A DNA stretch of 18,419 nt from DASYPQ01 sp041488095 (GCA_041488095.1 JBGPOP010000055.1:1-18419); one strand, 5' to 3'. Shown: positions 1 through 7,793, numbered from the stretch's first letter. The notes: a model not told the origin generated them from the sequence alone. Numbers and translations are program-made.

Positions 1-576
1 ATAGCTGGCGGCGTTCTCCTGCGCCCCGCCCGAGTCGATGCTCACCCGCTCGGTCGTGCCGGCGAGCCGGTCGCGCACGAACACGTCGGAAGGGCTCGTG
101 TCGCCCGCGACGAGATTGCCTGCGATGCTTTGAAACGCCACGTAGCGGCCGTCGGCTGAGATCGAGGGGAAGTTGCTGTTGTCGTTTCCCTGCACCCCGG
201 CCGGAGAGACGCTCACCCGCTCGGTCGTGCCGCTCTGGCGGTCGCGGACGAAGATGTCCTGGACCCCGTTCGTGTCGCCGGAGACGAGGTTGTTCGCGTT
301 GCTTTGGAACGCCACGTAGCGGCCGTCGGCGGAGATCGAGGGGAAGTTGCTGAAGCTGATTCCCTGCACCCCGGCCGAAGAGACGCTCACCCGCTCGGTC
401 GTGCCGATCTGGCGGTCGCGGACGAAGACGTCCGAAACGCCGTTCGTGTCCCCGGGGACGAGGTTGGTTGCGATGCTCTCGAACGCCACGTAGCGACCGT
501 CAGCCGAGATCGAGGAGAAGGAGCTGCCGTTGTTCCCCTGCGCCCCGCCCGAGTCGAGGCTCACCCGCTGGGTCAC
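1..576 (-). repeat. in-frame tandem repeats encoding propeller blades (about 171-174 bp units)
   Basis: The coding DNA itself is repetitive. The stretch reading ctcacccgctcggtcgtgcc on the plus strand recurs near 41, 211 and 389, at about 171-178 bp spacing. The repeats are coding (one blade each), not a CRISPR or satellite. Confidence 0.8.
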
Positions 577-642
577 CTGCGCCCAGCCTGTGCTCCCCAG
601 GACGACCGCGATCCCACACGCCTGCAAGGCCAGTCTGCACAT
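1..642 (-). CDS. secreted PD40/TolB-like beta-propeller protein, N-terminal part (3' end off the window)
   Basis: The reading frame runs from an ATG at 642 to the left edge without a stop, giving 214 codons. The ATG is preceded by a strong GGAGGGAG ribosome binding site. The first ~22 residues form a Sec signal peptide (MCRLALQACGIAVVLGSTGWAQ split at about WA/Q). Next come about three and a half repeats of 57-58 residues, each with SISADGRYVAF, a loop GDTNGxxD, then (D/I)FVRDR and GTTERVS. This is the PD40 (WD40-like, TolB-type) propeller pattern, so the product is expected to be an exported propeller. The GDTNGxxD loop resembles calcium-binding loops, but that is inference. The last visible blade has a shortened loop (GDTSPSD). 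The gene is a paralogue of the one at the right edge, so the missing C-terminus probably carries the same six-cysteine module. Ligand and role are unknown. Confidence 0.88.
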   Translation of the reverse strand, partial: MCRLALQACGIAVVLGSTGWAQVTQRVSLDSGGAQGNNGSSFSSISADGRYVAFESIATNLVPGDTNGVSDVFVRDRQIGTTERVSVSSAGVQGISFSNFPSISADGRYVAFQSNANNLVSGDTNGVQDIFVRDRQSGTTERVSVSPAGVQGNDNSNFPSISADGRYVAFQSIAGNLVAGDTSPSDVFVRDRLAGTTERVSIDSGGAQENAASY

Positions 643-897
643 CCCCGCTCCCTCCTTGCGCAGTCGACTCCACTCGACCTCGGACCGCTGGGTCCATCTG
701 ACCCCGGCGAGCCCGCGGTCCGAATCGGCACCCAGCTTACCTCGGGTTCTCCGCGATCGTCAGGTCCCGAGCCATCCCGGAATTCGCAGGGCCTAGGATC
801 CCGCCGCCCGCCGGCGTCCCATCCCATCTACGCCAGAAAAGAAGCTCGAGTCGAAGGGACGGAAACACGGGACGAAATCGCGTCAGCTGTCTTGCAA
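643..897 (-). promoter_or_regulatory. intergenic region with a nested inverted repeat in the propeller gene leader
   Basis: No gene is seen here. On the minus strand it is the leader of the propeller gene that starts at 642. It holds a 9-bp inverted repeat (680-688 with 715-723, tcggaccgc/gcggtccga) that encloses a 5-bp one (690-694 with 700-704, gggtc/gaccc). Together they could fold into a nested hairpin 38-81 bases upstream of the start codon. No convincing -35/-10 pair was found. In DNA this GC-rich, several inverted repeats of this size are expected by chance. Confidence 0.3.
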
Positions 898-2010
898 TTA
901 TGGGTTCCAGGCCACTTGTTGAGTCTGCGTGACGTTGAACGTGCTCGTCGCGGGGCAGCCGCCGAGGACCATCGGGTCGCGATAGTAGACGGCGTACCAT
1001 CGATTCGAACCCGCGAGGATCGTGTCGCCGAGCGCGGCGGAGCGCGCAGAGACCGACGGATCGCCGGCCTGCGGTGCCGTGATCGAGCCGCCTGAGGCCG
1101 TTTTCGCGTACAGCCGCTTCAGGGTGCCGACGAAGCAGCGCACTCCCTGGCCATACACGAGACCACTCGAGTTGGCCGCGCTGCCCTGGACCACGATGCT
1201 CAAGGGGGTCGGCCTCTCGCCGTTCGTCACGAACACGAGCGTGTCGGCCGAGAGGGAGGCCACGCCGCTCGAGGTCAGCTGCGCACCCCCCGTGGACGAG
1301 GAATTGTTGCATCCGCGCGGCGCACCCGACGGCGGATTCCCGCACGGGCAGCTGATCACGTTCGGCGACCCGGGCTGGCACAGATCGATGCCGGGTCCGC
1401 CGCTCGTATCGGGAGCGATCTGGAAGCCGTTGAGCGAGGCGTAGCTCCCGCCTCCGGCGACCGCGATGGTCATCGCGATCGAGCCGCCCGGGGCGACGGC
1501 GATGTGGTGAAGAGCATAGGTGATCAACACAGTCTGGCCGCCGGCTGGCCAACTCCCGCCGACCGTTTGCGTGGGATCGCCGGAGCCGGCCACGGAGATG
1601 TTGGATCGGAACAGGGGGTTGTCCGGCGGCCACGCGTAGGTGTAGAGCAGGTAGTTGCCTGCCGCGAGTCCCGAGATCGTCCAGGTCTGCCCGGTGAAGC
1701 TCGGGTCGGAGACATCCCGCATCAGACTCTGGTCGTCCCCCGTCGGGCCGGGATTGCCATTGGACTCGAAGGCAGTGCCGCCGCTGGCCGAGATCGTGAC
1801 GGCGGTGGCGCCGCCCGCGACATTGACGAGGCTGGTCGCTCCGGCCGTCGGCGCGACGCTGTTCCAGACGCCCGGCTGTCCCGCCGCGGCGCCGTAGGCG
1901 CTGCCGGGAACGGGGTAGGTCGTGTTCAGGCCGACGTCGAGATTGAAGGATTGAGCCAGCGCCGGCGCGCTCGCCACCAGAGGAAGCAGACCGAGCATCA
2001 AGCGTTTCAT
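898..2010 (-). CDS. secreted protein with a six-cysteine C-terminal module
   Basis: 370 residues. The ATG at 2010 has an AAGGAG site about ten bases upstream, and residues 1-20 are a clear signal peptide (MKRLMLGLLPLVASAPALAQ). Two parts follow. Residues ~22-200 are Gly/Thr/Ser-rich and beta-like (GVWNSV, SGLAAGNYLLYTY, SLNGFQI), resembling a jelly-roll type domain. Residues ~205-370 form a Cys-rich module with CPCGNPP (221-223), GCNNSSSTGGAQL (C234), VYGQGVRC (C292) and MVLGGC (C352), plus C211. All six cysteines are kept in the C-terminal module of the right-edge propeller protein, while the N-terminal parts are unrelated. The frame stays open upstream of the ATG, but the signal peptide and ribosome site fix the start here. 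The product is likely exported and may be surface-attached through the shared module. The function is not known, and I recognise no named family for the N-terminal domain. Confidence 0.9.
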   Translation of the reverse strand: MKRLMLGLLPLVASAPALAQSFNLDVGLNTTYPVPGSAYGAAAGQPGVWNSVAPTAGATSLVNVAGGATAVTISASGGTAFESNGNPGPTGDDQSLMRDVSDPSFTGQTWTISGLAAGNYLLYTYAWPPDNPLFRSNISVAGSGDPTQTVGGSWPAGGQTVLITYALHHIAVAPGGSIAMTIAVAGGGSYASLNGFQIAPDTSGGPGIDLCQPGSPNVISCPCGNPPSGAPRGCNNSSSTGGAQLTSSGVASLSADTLVFVTNGERPTPLSIVVQGSAANSSGLVYGQGVRCFVGTLKRLYAKTASGGSITAPQAGDPSVSARSAALGDTILAGSNRWYAVYYRDPMVLGGCPATSTFNVTQTQQVAWNP

Positions 2011-2051
2011 GGAAGAGGACTCCTTCTCGAAGGCTCGCCGACGTGTTCGCT

Positions 2052-2089
2052 GCAGGACGACCGCGCCCGATCCGTCCAGTCGGTCCTGC
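2052..2089 (-). other. stem-loop between the GT-C-like gene and the secreted-protein gene
   Basis: gcaggac-gac at 2052-2061 pairs with gtc-g-gtcctgc at 2079-2089: ten base pairs with one bulged base and a 17-base loop. It lies after the stop of the 2184-4484 gene and 42-79 bases before the start at 2010. There is no T-run on either side, so it is not a standard intrinsic terminator. It could be a leader structure or end-of-transcript hairpin, or it may be chance. Confidence 0.3.
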
Positions 2090-2183
2090 GTTTCCAGCCG
2101 CCTGGAGAGGTTCGATTCTAGATGGTCGTCGAAAACCCGCCAGCCCGGGCGATCTCGGAAGCCCTTCCTCGTCCGCGATCCCC

Positions 2184-4484
2184 CTACCGGACGACCGGCA
2201 GCCGGGCCGCGACCTGGCCCCGCTCGTCGTAGCAGCGCACGAGGCACGTGTCGGTCCGGTACGGAGGGATCGACGCCGGGCAAAGGGCCAGCACGTTGCG
2301 CCTGCGATCGAGAACGATCGCCTGCGGTCGCCCGTCGGCGCCGGAGCGATCCACACCTTGCTCGTCTGCGAGGGTCATGCGCCCGCCCACGGCCGGTGCG
2401 GCCGAGTCGCACAGGATCGCGCCCGACTCCCCCTGCACGAGCGCGAAGCGCACGAGCCGCACGCCGCCCATCTCGGGCAGCGTCAGGCGCAAGACGAGCC
2501 AGCCCTCGTGCGCATCGGACACCCCCGCCGGCAGCTCGGCGGGGATCGCCGAGAGGATGAGGTCGGCCTGCTTCTCCTTCGGGATCAGCAGCTCGAACCC
2601 CGGAACCCTGCCCGCGACCTTGAAGCGCTCGTCGATCCTCCTCGCCAGCACCGGGACGGGCAGCGTCCTGCCTTCGTGCTGCCAGACGTTGAGCACCCCG
2701 GGAACGCGAATCACGCACGCGTTCTCGTGCGCCAGCAGGGCCGCACCGAGCCTTCCCTGTCGCTCCTCGTCGTAGTAGAGCGGCCACACGGCCGAGTAGA
2801 ACGGGACCGGCGGCCTCTCTTCGGTCCACAGGTAGAAGCTGTGACGCCCGGGCATGGCGAGGAACGTGTCGCCGTGGTGGCGAAGGTTCGCGGCGAGCCA
2901 CTTGCAGGTCGTCGCCTGCAGCTCGGGAAGGCGCAGCCCTTCCGCGCCGGGAAGTCCGAGCTCGACCTCCCCGTCTCGATAGGCCTGCCAGCGCGCCGGC
3001 AGTGCGCGCCACGTCGGATCGAAGCTCGCCAGCGCCCACGCTCCCAGAGCTGCGGCCGGGATCGTCCAGGAGCGAGCCATCCAACTCGGCACCCGCTCGC
3101 GCCAGGCGGCCGGGAGCTCGCTCCATGCGTCCCACAACCCGACCACGGCGAGCACCGGGATCAAGAAGGCGAAGAACTCGACCTGGCTTCCGGCGATGGG
3201 ATAAGCGTGCAGCGCCTGCAGGGTCACCATCAGGGAGAGGAAGGCGACGGGGGCGCTCGCTTGCGTCCTTCCGCTCCTCTCGCCGCACGGAAAGGCGAAG
3301 AGCCACAGGAAGGGCAGCGTCGCCAGGGGCATGGCGCGCGTCGTGCATTGATCGAGCGCGTAGCCGGCGGCGGCCAGCTTGAGGGCGAAGAGCGCCAATC
3401 CGGACGCGGGGTGTCGCACCGCGCGCAGGAGGAACGCGACCGGGACGACGAGCACCGAACCGAGGATCTGCGCGAGCGACGGCAGCGCCGTCTGGCCCCC
3501 GAACATCGCGGGGAACCGGAGCGTGTCCAGGACGAGGCATCGCCACACCCCGTGCCACGTCGAGCCGGTGGCGAAGCAGATCCCGAAGGAGACGAGACCG
3601 AGCGCGAGGCCTCCTCCCGCGCAGGCGCTGAGGCTCGCGCAGCTCCAGGGTCGCTCGACCGGCGGTTGGAAGAGAAGGAGCGCGAAGGGCAAGAGGGATG
3701 CCGACACGAGCAGCGCGAAGCTCACGACCCAGGGCTCCGGCAGGAGCGTGTGCATCAGCAGGAAAGGGAACGCGACGAGGAGGACCGAGAAGACGAGTCG
3801 GGCCGCCAGGGCCGTCTTGTTCCGCGCCGCGAAGCGCAGCCAGGTCCCGCACAAGGCCAGGGCCAGGAAGACACCGACGTTGAGCTTGGTGAGCGCCACC
3901 GCCGCGGTCAGCACGCCGAGGAGAGCCCAAGTTCCGCGCCTCTCCCCGGGGGCGGCGAGGCGGAGCGACGCGAGCGCGATCGGCGGCAGGAGCAGGACGA
4001 TGAGGCTCCCGGGGTGCAGCGGCTCCTTGGTGAGCACGAGGAGGATGTCGAAGGACAGCGCCCACGCGGCCGCCGTCGCGAGCCAGCTCCGATGAACCCT
4101 CCACACGTACAGGGCGCAGAGAAGGCTCGATGCCATCCAGATCCCGAGCATGAGCTCGCGTGCGCCGGAGTTGTCGAGGGGGAGCCGCAGGAGCGCGAAC
4201 ATCGCGACGACGGCCTGGAAGTAGAACGGACCGTAGATCGTCTCCACGCGGTCGTAGAGCCCGCCGCCTTCCCGCCAGGCGCGGAGCGCGAGGAGCATGT
4301 AGCCTTCGTCGTCGTACTTGACGAAGACGCCGAACAGGGCCGTCCGAGCCAGGAGCGCCGCGCCGGTGAGGATCGCCAGGACGAGGAGCAGTCCCCCCGC
4401 CTTCAACCATCGCCTGCGGGGAACCGCGGCCGCATCCATCTCGCGGCAGTGCATCAGCGAGTGCTCTTGGCGTGCCCGGAGCAC
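2184..4484 (-). CDS. GT-C-like polytopic membrane protein (glycosyltransferase-39/PMT-like)
   Basis: 766 residues from a GTG at 4484, which has GGAG about 11 bases upstream. ATG codons at 4454 and 4439 are alternatives, and the hydrophobic segment begins just after the latter. A first membrane helix (residues ~28-50) is followed by the loop VKYDDEGYMLLALRAW and then GGLYDRVETIYGPFYF. An acidic pair in the first loop followed by a G-x-Y...GP motif is typical of GT-C transferases, which use polyprenyl-phosphate sugars outside the cytoplasmic membrane. About ten more hydrophobic helices occupy residues ~85-500. The last ~250 residues look soluble and extracytoplasmic. No other sugar-transfer gene lies nearby, so substrate and pathway cannot be named. 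A non-enzymatic membrane protein sharing this fold remains possible. The gene is divergent from the 4562 gene. Confidence 0.82.
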   Translation of the reverse strand: MLRARQEHSLMHCREMDAAAVPRRRWLKAGGLLLVLAILTGAALLARTALFGVFVKYDDEGYMLLALRAWREGGGLYDRVETIYGPFYFQAVVAMFALLRLPLDNSGARELMLGIWMASSLLCALYVWRVHRSWLATAAAWALSFDILLVLTKEPLHPGSLIVLLLPPIALASLRLAAPGERRGTWALLGVLTAAVALTKLNVGVFLALALCGTWLRFAARNKTALAARLVFSVLLVAFPFLLMHTLLPEPWVVSFALLVSASLLPFALLLFQPPVERPWSCASLSACAGGGLALGLVSFGICFATGSTWHGVWRCLVLDTLRFPAMFGGQTALPSLAQILGSVLVVPVAFLLRAVRHPASGLALFALKLAAAGYALDQCTTRAMPLATLPFLWLFAFPCGERSGRTQASAPVAFLSLMVTLQALHAYPIAGSQVEFFAFLIPVLAVVGLWDAWSELPAAWRERVPSWMARSWTIPAAALGAWALASFDPTWRALPARWQAYRDGEVELGLPGAEGLRLPELQATTCKWLAANLRHHGDTFLAMPGRHSFYLWTEERPPVPFYSAVWPLYYDEERQGRLGAALLAHENACVIRVPGVLNVWQHEGRTLPVPVLARRIDERFKVAGRVPGFELLIPKEKQADLILSAIPAELPAGVSDAHEGWLVLRLTLPEMGGVRLVRFALVQGESGAILCDSAAPAVGGRMTLADEQGVDRSGADGRPQAIVLDRRRNVLALCPASIPPYRTDTCLVRCYDERGQVAARLPVVR

Positions 4485-4561
4485 ACCCTACTCTTCTCCG
4501 GCGAGGAAGCTGACCAGGAAGGGGCAGAAGCGCGGGACGAAGTGCTCCGGACGAGGCGTCA

Positions 4562-5059
4562 ATGGACTTCCTCGACGTGGGGGGCTTACGATCCCCGCTC
4601 GTGTTCGACCCGCAGATGGAGCTCCTCAGCACGGTCCTTGCGGCCGTCGTCGCCGAACCCGCGCCGGGCGGAGTCTCCGTGAAGACCTGGGGTGACGCCC
4701 GCGAAGCCTTGAGGGCCTCCGGTGAAACCGCCGAGGACATCGCGAGCGCGGTCGCCGCCGAGGACGCGTCGGCCGTCCGCGCGATCATCGACCAGTGGAC
4801 CTCGGGCAAGCGCCACCTTCCCGAGCACGACCGCGATGTCCTGAAACGCGCGATGAAGGCCTATCGCAAGCGCCTCAAGATCACCGTGCTCGACGCCGAA
4901 TCGTCGGTCGGCGGCGGCCCGATGAGCAGCGGCCGCCGGTCGACCATCGTCGGCATCACGCCTCCGGAGCGCTACCCGCGCGCGGTCTGGGACGAGCTGG
5001 TGCGGCAGGGCCGTTTGCTGTCCTCGGGCCGCGGAACGTACGAGCTGCCACCGGAGTAG
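4562..5059 (+). CDS. conserved hypothetical protein
   Basis: 165 residues. The ATG at 4562 is preceded by GAGG at a normal distance. A second ATG at 4616 (MELLSTVLAAVV) lacks a ribosome site. The N-terminal ~85 residues look helical and acidic (GETAEDIASAVAAEDASAVR). A basic segment LKRAMKAYRKRLKITVLD (~94-111) is followed by a Gly/Ser-rich stretch SSVGGGPMSSGRRSTIVGI and a C-terminal block ITPPERYPRAVWDELVRQG...GTYELP. The strong local motifs and the regular codon use argue for a real, conserved gene. I have an unverified recollection of similar C-terminal blocks in other planctomycete hypotheticals. The C-terminal block could be a small helix-turn-helix or winged-helix-like fold, but that is a guess. 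No signal peptide or membrane helix is visible. The gene is divergent from the GT-C-like gene, 77 bases away. Confidence 0.8.
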   Translation: MDFLDVGGLRSPLVFDPQMELLSTVLAAVVAEPAPGGVSVKTWGDAREALRASGETAEDIASAVAAEDASAVRAIIDQWTSGKRHLPEHDRDVLKRAMKAYRKRLKITVLDAESSVGGGPMSSGRRSTIVGITPPERYPRAVWDELVRQGRLLSSGRGTYELPPE

Positions 5060-5235
5060 GCGGGGCGGCGGTCGGCGGATCGGTCTGCGGAATAATCATC
5101 TACGGACAAGTCCCTACCCGCCCGGCCCGTGGACCGCGGCGACAGAATGCATCTATAGTTAAGTCGCGTGCCCACTTCGACTGGAACTCTCGTCGGTCCG
5201 CAAGCCGGTGATCCGGAGCGAACTCCGGCGCACTC
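5060..5235 (+). promoter_or_regulatory. leader and possible promoter of the polyferredoxin gene
   Basis: This gap separates two plus-strand genes. It holds a locally A/T-rich patch that is unusual for this window, with a -10-like TATAGT at 5154-5159. No clear -35 hexamer sits upstream of it. A promoter here would give a leader of about 70 bases. Confidence 0.25.
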
Positions 5236-7182
5236 TTGAAGACTCCGAGCCCGAACTCCCCGGTCGTCCGGCGTCCCGCGCGCTACGCCCGCTGGCGCGC
5301 GGCGACGCTGGCGAGCGTCTACGTCCTCTTCGGGATCCACATCGCGCACTGGAAGATCACGGGCCGGACGCTCGCGCCCCTCGAGCTGAACGAGGTCATG
5401 TACACCCTCGAGCTCGGGGTCGTCACCGCCGGATTCCTCTTCATGGCCGTGGCGTGCCTCGCCACCCTCGTGTTCGGACGGTTCTTCTGCTCGTGGGGAT
5501 GCCACATCCTCGCGCTCGAGGACCTGTGCTCGTGGATCCTCGGAAAGCTCCGCGTGCGGCCGAAGCCCGTGCGCTCGCGGATCCTCCTGCTCGTCCCGCC
5601 CGCCGCGCTCTTCTACATGTTCTTCTGGCCGCAGGTCTCGCGGATCCTCCAGGGACGCCCGGCGCCGAGCCTGCGTCTGATGACGGACGCCGACGGCTGG
5701 GCCTCCTTCCTCACCACGGACTATTGGCGCAATCTTCCGAGCCTGTGGGTCACGTTGATCACGTTCTCGATCTGCGGTTTCGGGATCGTCTACGTTCTGG
5801 GTTCCCGGGCCTTCTGCACCTACGGCTGTCCCTACGGCGCGGTCTTCCGCGCGCTGGACCGCTTCGCACCGGGTCGCATCGTCGCCGCAGGCGACTGCGG
5901 GGATTGCGGCGCCTGCACGGCCGCGTGCCAGTCGCAGGTGCGCGTGAAGGACGAGCTCGTGAAGTACGGCATGGTGGTGAATCCCGCCTGCATGAAGGAC
6001 CTCGACTGCGTGGCCGCCTGCCCCAACGGGGAGGTGCGCTTCGGGTTCCGCAAGCCGCCGGGCCTGCGCTCCTTCTTCGACCGGCGTCGAATCGCCCTCG
6101 CCTACGACTTCACGCTGGGCGAGGACCTGCTCATGGCGGTCGTTTTCGTGGCCACGTTGCTCGTCTTCCGGGGGCTCTACGACACGGTCCCCTTCCTGCT
6201 CTCGCTCGCGCTCGGCGGGATCGCCGCCTACCTTGCGGTGGTCACCGTGCGGGTCGCCCGCCGCCGCGACGTGCGCTGGAACGACTTCCAGATGAAGCGA
6301 GCCGGTCGGATCACTCCCGCCGGAGCGGGATTCCTCTCGATCGGCGCGCTCGCGGCGGGATTCACGGCCCACAGCGGCTGGATCCGCGTGCACGACCGGC
6401 TCGGAACCCAGGCCCTCGCGGCGATCGAGGGCTCGCTCGCCTCGGGCGCGCAACCCGACCGGGCCGCGCTCGAAGCCGCCCGCACGCATCTCGAGATCTG
6501 CCGGCGCTGGGGTCTGCTCGTCCCCCCGAAGCTCGATGCCGAGATGGCGCGCGTCGACGAGCTGTGCGGCGACGAGGCCAGCGCGGAGAAGCGCCTTCGA
6601 AGCGTCCTCGAGCGGTTGCCCGACGACCCCATGCCTCGTCTCGTCCTGGCACGGGTGCTGATGCGCGCGGGCCGGCAGGCGGAAGCGGCGGAGATCCTGC
6701 GAAGCGGGCTGGAGGGAGGGCCGCGCTCCCCGCGTGACCGCCAGAGCTTCGAGTCCTTCGCGGCGGCCGCCCACGTGGGCTTGGGCGAGATCCTCGCCGA
6801 CGAGGGCCGGCTCGAGGACGCGGCCGGTCATCTGCGAGAGGCGGTCGCGCTTCGACCGCTCGCAGCCCCGGCGCGCTACGAGCTCGGCGTCGTGCTGACC
6901 GCCCTCGGGCGCGCGAACGAGGCCATCGCCGAGTACGAGGAGGCGGTCCGGCTCGATCCTCGCGATCCCGATCTGTTGAACAACCTCGGCTACCTGCTCC
7001 TCGAGAGCGACCGGCTCGACGAAGCCGAAAAGCGGCTCCGCCAGGCGCTGCAGCTCTTCCCGGACCACGCCGCGGCGCACTTCAACCTCGGCCGGCTGCT
7101 CTCGCGGCGAGGAGTCGACACCGAAGCCTCCATGCACCTCGAGGCGGCGGCCCGCCTGGATCAGCGATTCGCCGGACGCTGA
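5236..7182 (+). CDS. NapH/NosR-like membrane polyferredoxin fused to TPR repeats
   Basis: 648 residues. The frame has a stop at 5209-5211, and the only start codon before the first membrane helix is the TTG at 5236, so a TTG start is likely. Membrane helices lie at about 23-38, 58-80, 114-131, 167-188, 296-313, 318-338 and 363-380. Cys pairs typical of NapH/NosR/CcoG-type proteins are present: FCSWGC (85, 89) and FCTYGCP (194, 198). A ferredoxin region has CGDCGACTAAC (C221, C224, C227, C231) and a second motif CMKDLDCVAACP (C252, C258, C262), in which Asp255 replaces the usual second Cys. Residues ~385-645 are soluble and hold at least four TPR units (for example YELGVVLTALGRANEAIAEY). The expected role is electron transfer across or along the membrane, with the TPR part docking a partner. 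No nitrate, nitrous oxide or oxidase gene is adjacent, so the pathway is open. Confidence 0.9.
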   Translation: MKTPSPNSPVVRRPARYARWRAATLASVYVLFGIHIAHWKITGRTLAPLELNEVMYTLELGVVTAGFLFMAVACLATLVFGRFFCSWGCHILALEDLCSWILGKLRVRPKPVRSRILLLVPPAALFYMFFWPQVSRILQGRPAPSLRLMTDADGWASFLTTDYWRNLPSLWVTLITFSICGFGIVYVLGSRAFCTYGCPYGAVFRALDRFAPGRIVAAGDCGDCGACTAACQSQVRVKDELVKYGMVVNPACMKDLDCVAACPNGEVRFGFRKPPGLRSFFDRRRIALAYDFTLGEDLLMAVVFVATLLVFRGLYDTVPFLLSLALGGIAAYLAVVTVRVARRRDVRWNDFQMKRAGRITPAGAGFLSIGALAAGFTAHSGWIRVHDRLGTQALAAIEGSLASGAQPDRAALEAARTHLEICRRWGLLVPPKLDAEMARVDELCGDEASAEKRLRSVLERLPDDPMPRLVLARVLMRAGRQAEAAEILRSGLEGGPRSPRDRQSFESFAAAAHVGLGEILADEGRLEDAAGHLREAVALRPLAAPARYELGVVLTALGRANEAIAEYEEAVRLDPRDPDLLNNLGYLLLESDRLDEAEKRLRQALQLFPDHAAAHFNLGRLLSRRGVDTEASMHLEAAARLDQRFAGR

Positions 7183-7313
7183 CGACGGATCGGGGGGCGG
7201 TGGAACCCTTGGCGTTGCCTTCCGGCTCCCTTCCTGAGGGCCGTGAAAGGGGATTCTCTTCCTCTATATATGCCGGGTACCCGAAGGTGCGCCGTTCCGC
7301 GCTGGCCCCCGGT

Positions 7314-7793
7314 TCAGGCCGCCGGTCGCTCGACCGCTTCCTCCGGCGCGACCTCCGGGGAGGAGACCGGGCCCGGCGCGTGCCCCATGCCGCGCTCGTA
7401 GACGCACGCGTTGATCAGCTGGCAGAGCTCCTGGAACTCGTCCTTCTCCCGGATCCGGCAGGGTCCGGTCGCCTCGCCGTCCAGGACCTGCTGCAAGTAG
7501 GTCTCCATGTGGTGGATCGGTCCGGCTATCCGGAGCGTGAGCAGGCTCCCGATCGAGACGATCAAGGGCGTGAACACCGCCGCCGAGATCGACATGCTGA
7601 TGAACATGATCCTGGCCATGTCGTGCAGCAGCATGTCGCCGTCGTTGGGCATGCTGCTCGCGATGCTCAGGAGCGCGCGGCTGAGGACGATCCACTGCAG
7701 CAGCACCGCGATGCAGGAGATGCACAGGAAGACCAGGATGATCTTCCATTGGAACGAGGGCTTGATCAGCTTCTTCTTGCGGCGGTTGTCCAT
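7314..7793 (-). CDS. HAMP-domain membrane protein without an output domain
   Basis: 159 residues. The ATG at 7793 follows an AAGGA site. A basic N-terminus (MDNRRKKKLIKPSFQWK) leads into membrane helix 1 (~17-41), a short external loop (~42-60) and membrane helix 2 (~61-88). A HAMP-like segment follows (~82-133): LRIAGPIHHMETYLQQVLDG with the conserved Pro92, then REKDEFQELCQLIN. The protein ends in a Pro/Glu-rich tail with no kinase, cyclase or methyl-accepting domain. HAMP units normally relay signals from the periplasm to an output domain, so a partner protein would be needed. It lies downstream of the pilin-like genes on the same strand with a 144-base gap. It may belong to that unit, but that is inference from position. 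Confidence 0.83.
   Translation of the reverse strand: MDNRRKKKLIKPSFQWKIILVFLCISCIAVLLQWIVLSRALLSIASSMPNDGDMLLHDMARIMFISMSISAAVFTPLIVSIGSLLTLRIAGPIHHMETYLQQVLDGEATGPCRIREKDEFQELCQLINACVYERGMGHAPGPVSSPEVAPEEAVERPAA

Noticed and set aside
2043..4682. A long plus-strand open frame antisense to the GT-C-like gene
   Set aside because: The product is Arg/Glu/Pro/His-rich low-complexity sequence typical of the antisense of a high-GC3 gene, and the minus-strand frame has clear membrane helices and a GT-C motif.
2011..4809. Extension of the 898-2010 protein upstream to a 1303-residue product
   Set aside because: The extra part runs out of frame through the GT-C-like gene. A signal peptide and ribosome site mark the real start at 2010.
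4972..7137. A long minus-strand open frame antisense to the polyferredoxin gene
   Set aside because: It has no recognisable domain and is a compositional mirror of the plus-strand gene, which has multiple Fe-S and TPR motifs.
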